NCBI GenBank assembly: GCA_014529385.2
Contig: CM043960.1
Coordinates: 126,270,043 to 126,334,042 of the forward strand
DNA length: 64,000 nt
Origin: Adiantum capillus-veneris
Taxonomy: Eukaryota > Streptophyta > Polypodiopsida > Polypodiales > Pteridaceae
Direction: 5' to 3'
This document shows positions 59,546 through 64,000 of this stretch, piece after piece. Every line of letters starts with the position of its first letter. Position 1 is the stretch's first letter. A program made the translations under genes and the position numbers. Under the pieces are notes generated by a model. That model was not told the origin of the DNA, made no database searches, and was given only the letters and a program-made list of their open reading frames with translations.

Positions 59546-61197
59546 CCTCCTGAGTTAGTGAGGCGGGCCCAGTTTCTACAGCAACCTCATCTCGTACAGA
59601 ACACAATGGATGGGAGAGATAGAGAGATAAGAGAGGGGCAAGAGAGAATGGGAAAGAGGAAGGTAATGCGCAATATTGTAGACTTGTAGTAGGTCACAGA
59701 AGAGGGCAAAAATGATAGAGCGAGCCTGCTCGCCTTCCTTCATAGCACTTTAATTAGCTACTAATGGTTAGGTGTTTATTAAAGGCACCTTAAAAGTATC
59801 CCTACTGATTTTACTCCAGTAATTTACCCAAGGCTCCGTAGGTTAAATAGTCCCCAATTAAAAAACACCACAAGGATATTAACAAACACTATCCGTAGCA
59901 ATGTGTGTGTGTGTAAGCTTTGAACCTCCCTTTTGTACTTCAAGTTTGAGATTTTATGGCCATAAATCTATGCTACAGATGTGTGTAATGTGAGCCCTTT
60001 GAACATAGCTACCTAATGACTCCAAGCATGCTCCAATTGAAGTCCAATGAGCATTGTGTTCTCAAGCTTACTACTGCAGCTTGGCTAATATCTGCAGATC
60101 CCGCTCTCAATGGCAACGAACCAATTTTGGCAGGTTGGCTATGTGCACATACTTGAATTTGGTGTGGTGGGGTCTTGAGGCCAATACACACTCTAATTTT
60201 GTGGGGGTCCTTGGGCGGATCTCAAACGGAGTTCAACTTGCTTTGCTGGCGCTAGCAGGTCCGACAACAATCTTTCCCATGCTCGACCCCTTGGTGCTCA
60301 TCACCCGGATGCCAAATCACATTAAGCAAAGCTTATTGAGGATCTTGGGTCCACAGCACAATGTTCCCACGGTGCAACTTGCTTCAAATTTGAGCCACAC
60401 TCCTTACTAAAGGTCCTTCCTGTAGCTACAGTTTTGTAGAGCTCCGCGACAAGCAACAGAGGCCTTTCCATGCACATTTTGAAGGCATTCCTTCTTAGAA
60501 CTTTCAAGCGGCAACCAACCCATCAAATGTTGAAGGTTCTCATCATCAAAGCTTGAGCACAAGCCACACTCCATTATGTATTGCATGTGCATCAAGCCAA
60601 GAATGCCTACACACTGTGTGTAAGGTAAGACCGCCCATCATCATGATCACAAGCACGAGCACACACACAAGTGCACAAAATTCTATGTATGTGTGTTTTA
60701 CACCATTGGCCATGAAGGCCGCATACTCAACACAATGGACCAATGAGCATAAAAAATAAGTAGATGACAACGACATGAAGAAAAAGACGACAAGAAACAA
60801 CAACAACAACAACAACAACAACACAATGAAGTTGAAGCAAAATTTGATGAACAAATTTGCAAATTTGAAGATGGCATCAACAACACATCTGGCCTTCCGA
60901 CATCGTGGTCACACACACAAAAACATTTGAAAGCGCCACATTTGTATTTTGACCTACCACCTAGTTGCCTACAAATCTCTAGGGGAGCTGCACACTTTGA
61001 TCCTACACCCAATTGATGATTCTCTGGGGAGGATGTTGTGACTTTGGTCTTACACCCAGTTGAAAATTCTCTGGGAGGACACCTTTGTATTTTGGATGAT
61101 ACATGTGACTCATCAAAATGGTGCCCATATATGAACACATGAACCACAAAACACATCAAATCTTTGTAAAACCCCAATTTTGGCTTAAGGGATAATT
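59546..61197. other. Unassigned region right of copia C
   Basis: 59546 onward should be the continuation of the 5' exon or promoter of the decayed minus-strand gene split by copia C (CT-rich on the minus strand). 60050-60600 has open frames on both strands, none recognised. (AAC)n occurs at 60797-60823. Confidence 0.4.
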
Positions 61198-61389
61198 TGT
61201 TAAGGTAAGACCAACTTGTGGCACCATGTGGGAAAGCCCTCTAGCCACCTAGAAAAGGACAAATGTTGACATGGTCCTATAGCAAAAGGATGCAACGCAT
61301 CTAGCCAATGATTGTAAATCATAAAGCCTACATAGAGGTTACTTTCTATTGAATCAATTGCACTTTGAGCACTATCATTGTATCTACTG

Positions 61390-61431
<42 letters not shown>

Positions 61432-61590
61432 TTGTGGTCTGCTTTTGGCATAACCCTAATCACCATCTCTCTAACCCTAACCCTAACACATGGTTAAGCT
61501 AAGCCTTTAGCCTCCATTGCCTAACACTAACCATTGGTGATTAGGGAGCATGCTTCCGCATTGACTAACCCATCAAGGGTTTCAATCGTT
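61198..61590 (+). repeat. LTR-like repeat, copy 2
   Basis: TGTTAAGGTAAGACCAACTTG to GACTAACCCATCAAGG, the same order of blocks as 51416-51693 plus about 110 extra bp that include a CT microsatellite. Same orientation as copy 1. Confidence 0.6.
61390..61432 (+). repeat. (CT)n microsatellite
   Basis: CT repeat with one interruption, inside repeat copy 2 and absent from copy 1. Confidence 0.95.
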
Positions 61591-63560
61591 GGGGGTCCCA
61601 ACTTATTTGTCTTGCCTTCTCCAACTTTGTCAATCGACAAAGTGGAACCCACGGCAATGGAGTTTCACGCTCTTCCTACAGGGTTCAAAAAATGTTAATA
61701 ACCATAATTTACCAGAAATATTGCTCCATTACACTTTAAAAGCTCCTAGATGCCTTAAGGTTTTTAAGATGTTTAGACCGTGTATCTTGGCCGAGAATAA
61801 CATCTTCATATATTGGAAATTCACCTCCAGAATTTTCTCCAACTTACATGTATGATTCCATTTCTCTATCATCAAATTCCTCTTCAAAATCTTCAACATT
61901 GAAACAAATTCAAAAGAGGTAGCCTCGTGCAGTTTTGCCTTCCCTTTTGAACTCTTTTGTGATGCACATGTGGATGCTGGTGCAACCAAAGGTTGTCCAA
62001 GCTGGAAAGTGGTATATGCCAGGAGTAGGCTATAGGCAGATGCAGTGTAGAAGGCTAGAGCAGGTATGAAGTCCCTGGGAAGACTGGTGGCAGCAAGAAT
62101 GTATGTCTAAAGTGGTTTTTTAGGGCAAAAACACTCAAGGATGGTCCAATTAGGATGATAGGTAGAGGTGCTCAAAGTGCCGAGTCAGTGGCCTAGGATG
62201 TAGTGTTCAAGGTTCTCTAGAAGCCGATCCAGCCGGTTTGTCAAACGAAGCCCCGATGTACAAGATACTGAAGTTTAAAGTGAGAAGGTTTAGCAGATCC
62301 CAACAGACAGGGCAGTTGAGGACTGGTGGCCCAAGTGGACGACAGTGTATAGACGTGTAGTGCTCGAGTTATGGAGCATGCCTGTCTTCTCGGATTGCTG
62401 ATTGGAGCTCTATATAGCAAGTTATGGTCAGTTGAAGTTTTGCCAGGGGTCGAGTTTTTGTCCACCTTGTTGGATTGGAGGACGTGCCATTTGGCATTTC
62501 TTAAGCCTCAACAGGGTTCTAGAGGGTAGCATGCATCGAGTGGAGTCAACAGGGATTGACCGCACCTCAATCTCAGTCCGGACCAGAGAGATGTTACAAA
62601 TTGAAGCTGACTTTCGTTCCCGACATCATGGCGTCAGTCTAGTTTTTGGCAATCTGGACTGCCTCGGTTTGCAATCCCGAGGACCTTGGAATGCAATGGG
62701 AATCGGTAAGTTTGGAGTCTGAGTTGTCGGCTTCTGGTAGTGCTACACGGCTCAAAAATCCAGTCACCAGGCATGTAAGTGGGGAAGGTTAAAATTGGCA
62801 CTCAAAGGGAATTTTTAATGAGGTTTTTTTGAAGTTTTGAAGATTTGGAGGCTTGGAAGCCCAGGAGGTGACCCTTGGAAGCGAAAAAAACCCGCATGCG
62901 GGACTTTGTGGCGGGAGTCTCTAGAGTATAATAACTGGGGTGATGGCCCATTAGGCGAGTGTGAAGGGGGAGAGAACTCTCGTGGATATCAGCGCGATGG
63001 CGGGGAGCTATGGTGGCACCTAGGCACTGCGTGCGGCCACGATGGGTGGAGCCTGGCGGTGTTTTGGTCGGATAAGGTGGTGGCGATGGTGGTGGATAGA
63101 GGGCGGGACCGAAGGTGATCACGATGGTGGTGATGTGGCATGGTGCCCGCTACGGGCCGGGTTCACACACCACCAAGTTTTTTGAAGCAAAGGCCAAGGC
63201 ACCACTAGCGATATTGCTAGTGGTCCTGCGCATGTAGGGGGGGAGCCCATGTGAGAGAGAGGAAGAGAGAGGGTGCAGGGGATCAGTCCCATAAAGAGGA
63301 CAGAGAGTGAGAGAGAGAGAGAGAGTGTGTCAGAGAGAGGCAGATCCAAGAGCAGGAGTGGGCAAGAGGCCGGTCAAAAGCAAGTGGAAGAGGTCAAACA
63401 AGCAGTGCAAGAGGAAGCCTCGCAAAGGGGAAAAAATAAAGGAAAAAAAAAAACACATCACTAGTGCACCCCCATCAAGTGCAAAAGAAAGCAGTTAGAG
63501 AGTAGATGAAGCCAAAGGAGGCTACCCCCTCCCAAAGTTACCAAATGTGGATGCAAGATG
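61591..63560. other. Unassigned region, increasingly GC-rich
   Basis: Open frames at 61989-61729 (minus), 62402-62722 and 62837-63118 (plus) match nothing I recognise. GA-rich stretches lie near 63250-63340 and a 9-bp-arm palindrome (ACCACTAGC) at 63201-63224. Confidence 0.4.
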
Positions 63561-63610
63561 GACCAATCAGAGCCTAGATGCCCAAATTGAAAGGGGCACC
63601 CCTATAAAAG
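63561..63610 (+). promoter_or_regulatory. Possible promoter (CCAAT and TATA boxes)
   Basis: CCAATCA at 63563-63569 and TATAAAAG at 63603-63610, 40 bp apart, reading rightward out of the window. It could serve a gene beyond 64000 or be an LTR promoter. No transcript start or ATG could be fixed. Confidence 0.4.
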
Positions 63611-64000
63611 TCAAAATTGAGCCATTTTTCATGCTTTTTGCCACAGTAGGCTTCTTGCTAGGGCCTTGAGCCGGTGAATCTATAGAGAGCCAAGATAGTG
63701 TGTGTGTGAGTTCTTAGGTTGGCTTTTTGTGCAGAGGTGTGTGCCTGCAAAGCCCCAAGTGTGCATTTTCTTGCCCGGCAACTATGTGGGTGTGCCGTTT
63801 GATGTAAATGAGTTGCAAAGAGTGTTTGAGCAGTGGTAAAGCCTCCATTTTGTTTCTCTCGTGTTGTTTCCCTTGCTCCCGCTCCCACTTCTATACTTCT
63901 TTTGCTTGTGTGTGCGATGCTGGTACGGAGGTGTGTGCCCCCTGGCCCCTTCTTGTGTACAGAATGGAAGTGAGAGTGTGGTTTTGTGTGTGTGATAGTG
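63611..64000. other. Unassigned right edge
   Basis: GT-rich sequence (TGTGTGTGAGTTC repeats) without a supported gene. It may be a leader downstream of the possible promoter. Confidence 0.3.

Noticed and set aside
60054-60410. Open frame of 118 codons on plus
   Set aside because: No recognised domain; overlapping frames on the minus strand are equally open and composition is not distinctive.
62402-63118. Two open frames of 93-106 codons on plus
   Set aside because: No motif, no splice or promoter context; GC-rich sequence lengthens open frames by chance.
63201-63224. 9-bp-arm palindrome as a terminator
   Set aside because: A single short hairpin without a T run in a plant sequence; likely chance.

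Overview
This window looks like nuclear DNA of a land plant with a large, transposon-filled genome. A fern, lycophyte or gymnosperm would fit, but the sequence alone does not settle which. The evidence is nested Ty1/copia and Ty3/gypsy elements with initiator-Met-tRNA primer-binding sites, chromodomain gypsy integrases, LINE and CACTA remnants, an hAT-like MITE, many (CT)n(AC)n microsatellites, and one plant-type spliced gene. Nothing bacterial, organellar or CRISPR-like is present.

Layout, 1-31.5 kb: 1-4.56 kb is a decayed chromodomain gypsy element: LTR-like debris, pol from late RT onward, polypurine tract, 3' LTR. A 208-bp MITE lies at 4.8-5.0 kb. Unrecognised sequence and a 32-G run follow at 5.05-6.5 kb. 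The first three exons of a class-3 mono-/diacylglycerol lipase gene lie on the minus strand at 6.92-8.40 kb; its catalytic GxSxG exon is not in the window. At 10.35-15.61 kb is a solo gypsy LTR (target duplication AAAAC) split by a small copia element that keeps a gag-protease reading frame but has lost integrase and reverse transcriptase. A CACTA transposase fragment is at 17.5-17.9 kb. From 18.33 to 30.07 kb an internally deleted plus-strand gypsy element (B) is split by a complete but mutated minus-strand gypsy element (A, 19.37-27.53 kb, target duplication TCCAA). The integrase of B is split again by a second copy of the MITE (28.40-28.62 kb, target duplication ATCTACTT).

Layout, 30-64 kb: 30.0-34.2 kb holds LINE, copia and gypsy scraps. 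35.5-36.5 kb holds a large imperfect inverted repeat. A 5'-truncated LINE lies at 37.4-39.65 kb and a truncated gypsy LTR at 39.87-41.10 kb. A nearly complete minus-strand copia element (D, 41.42-46.64 kb, target duplication AAAAC) sits inside a 55-bp tandem repeat. 48.1-54.1 kb carries a decayed, multi-exon minus-strand gene of a family I do not recognise, with a conspicuous DGNHRL motif. A full-length plus-strand copia element (C, 54.08-59.55 kb) is inserted next to the apparent 5' exon of that gene. 59.5-64 kb is mostly unassigned, with another LTR-like repeat and a possible promoter near the right end.

How the parts relate: copia C and the small copia at 10.56 kb share LTR ends, polypurine tract, LTR length and gag similarity, so C represents the kind of autonomous element that could have mobilised the defective one. 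Gypsy A, gypsy B, the solo LTR and the fragment at 39.87 kb belong to one related LTR group. The only gene with a confident cellular function is the lipase. No single new 'system' is evident; the most unusual items are the MITE family, the non-autonomous copia and the unrecognised DGNHRL gene.
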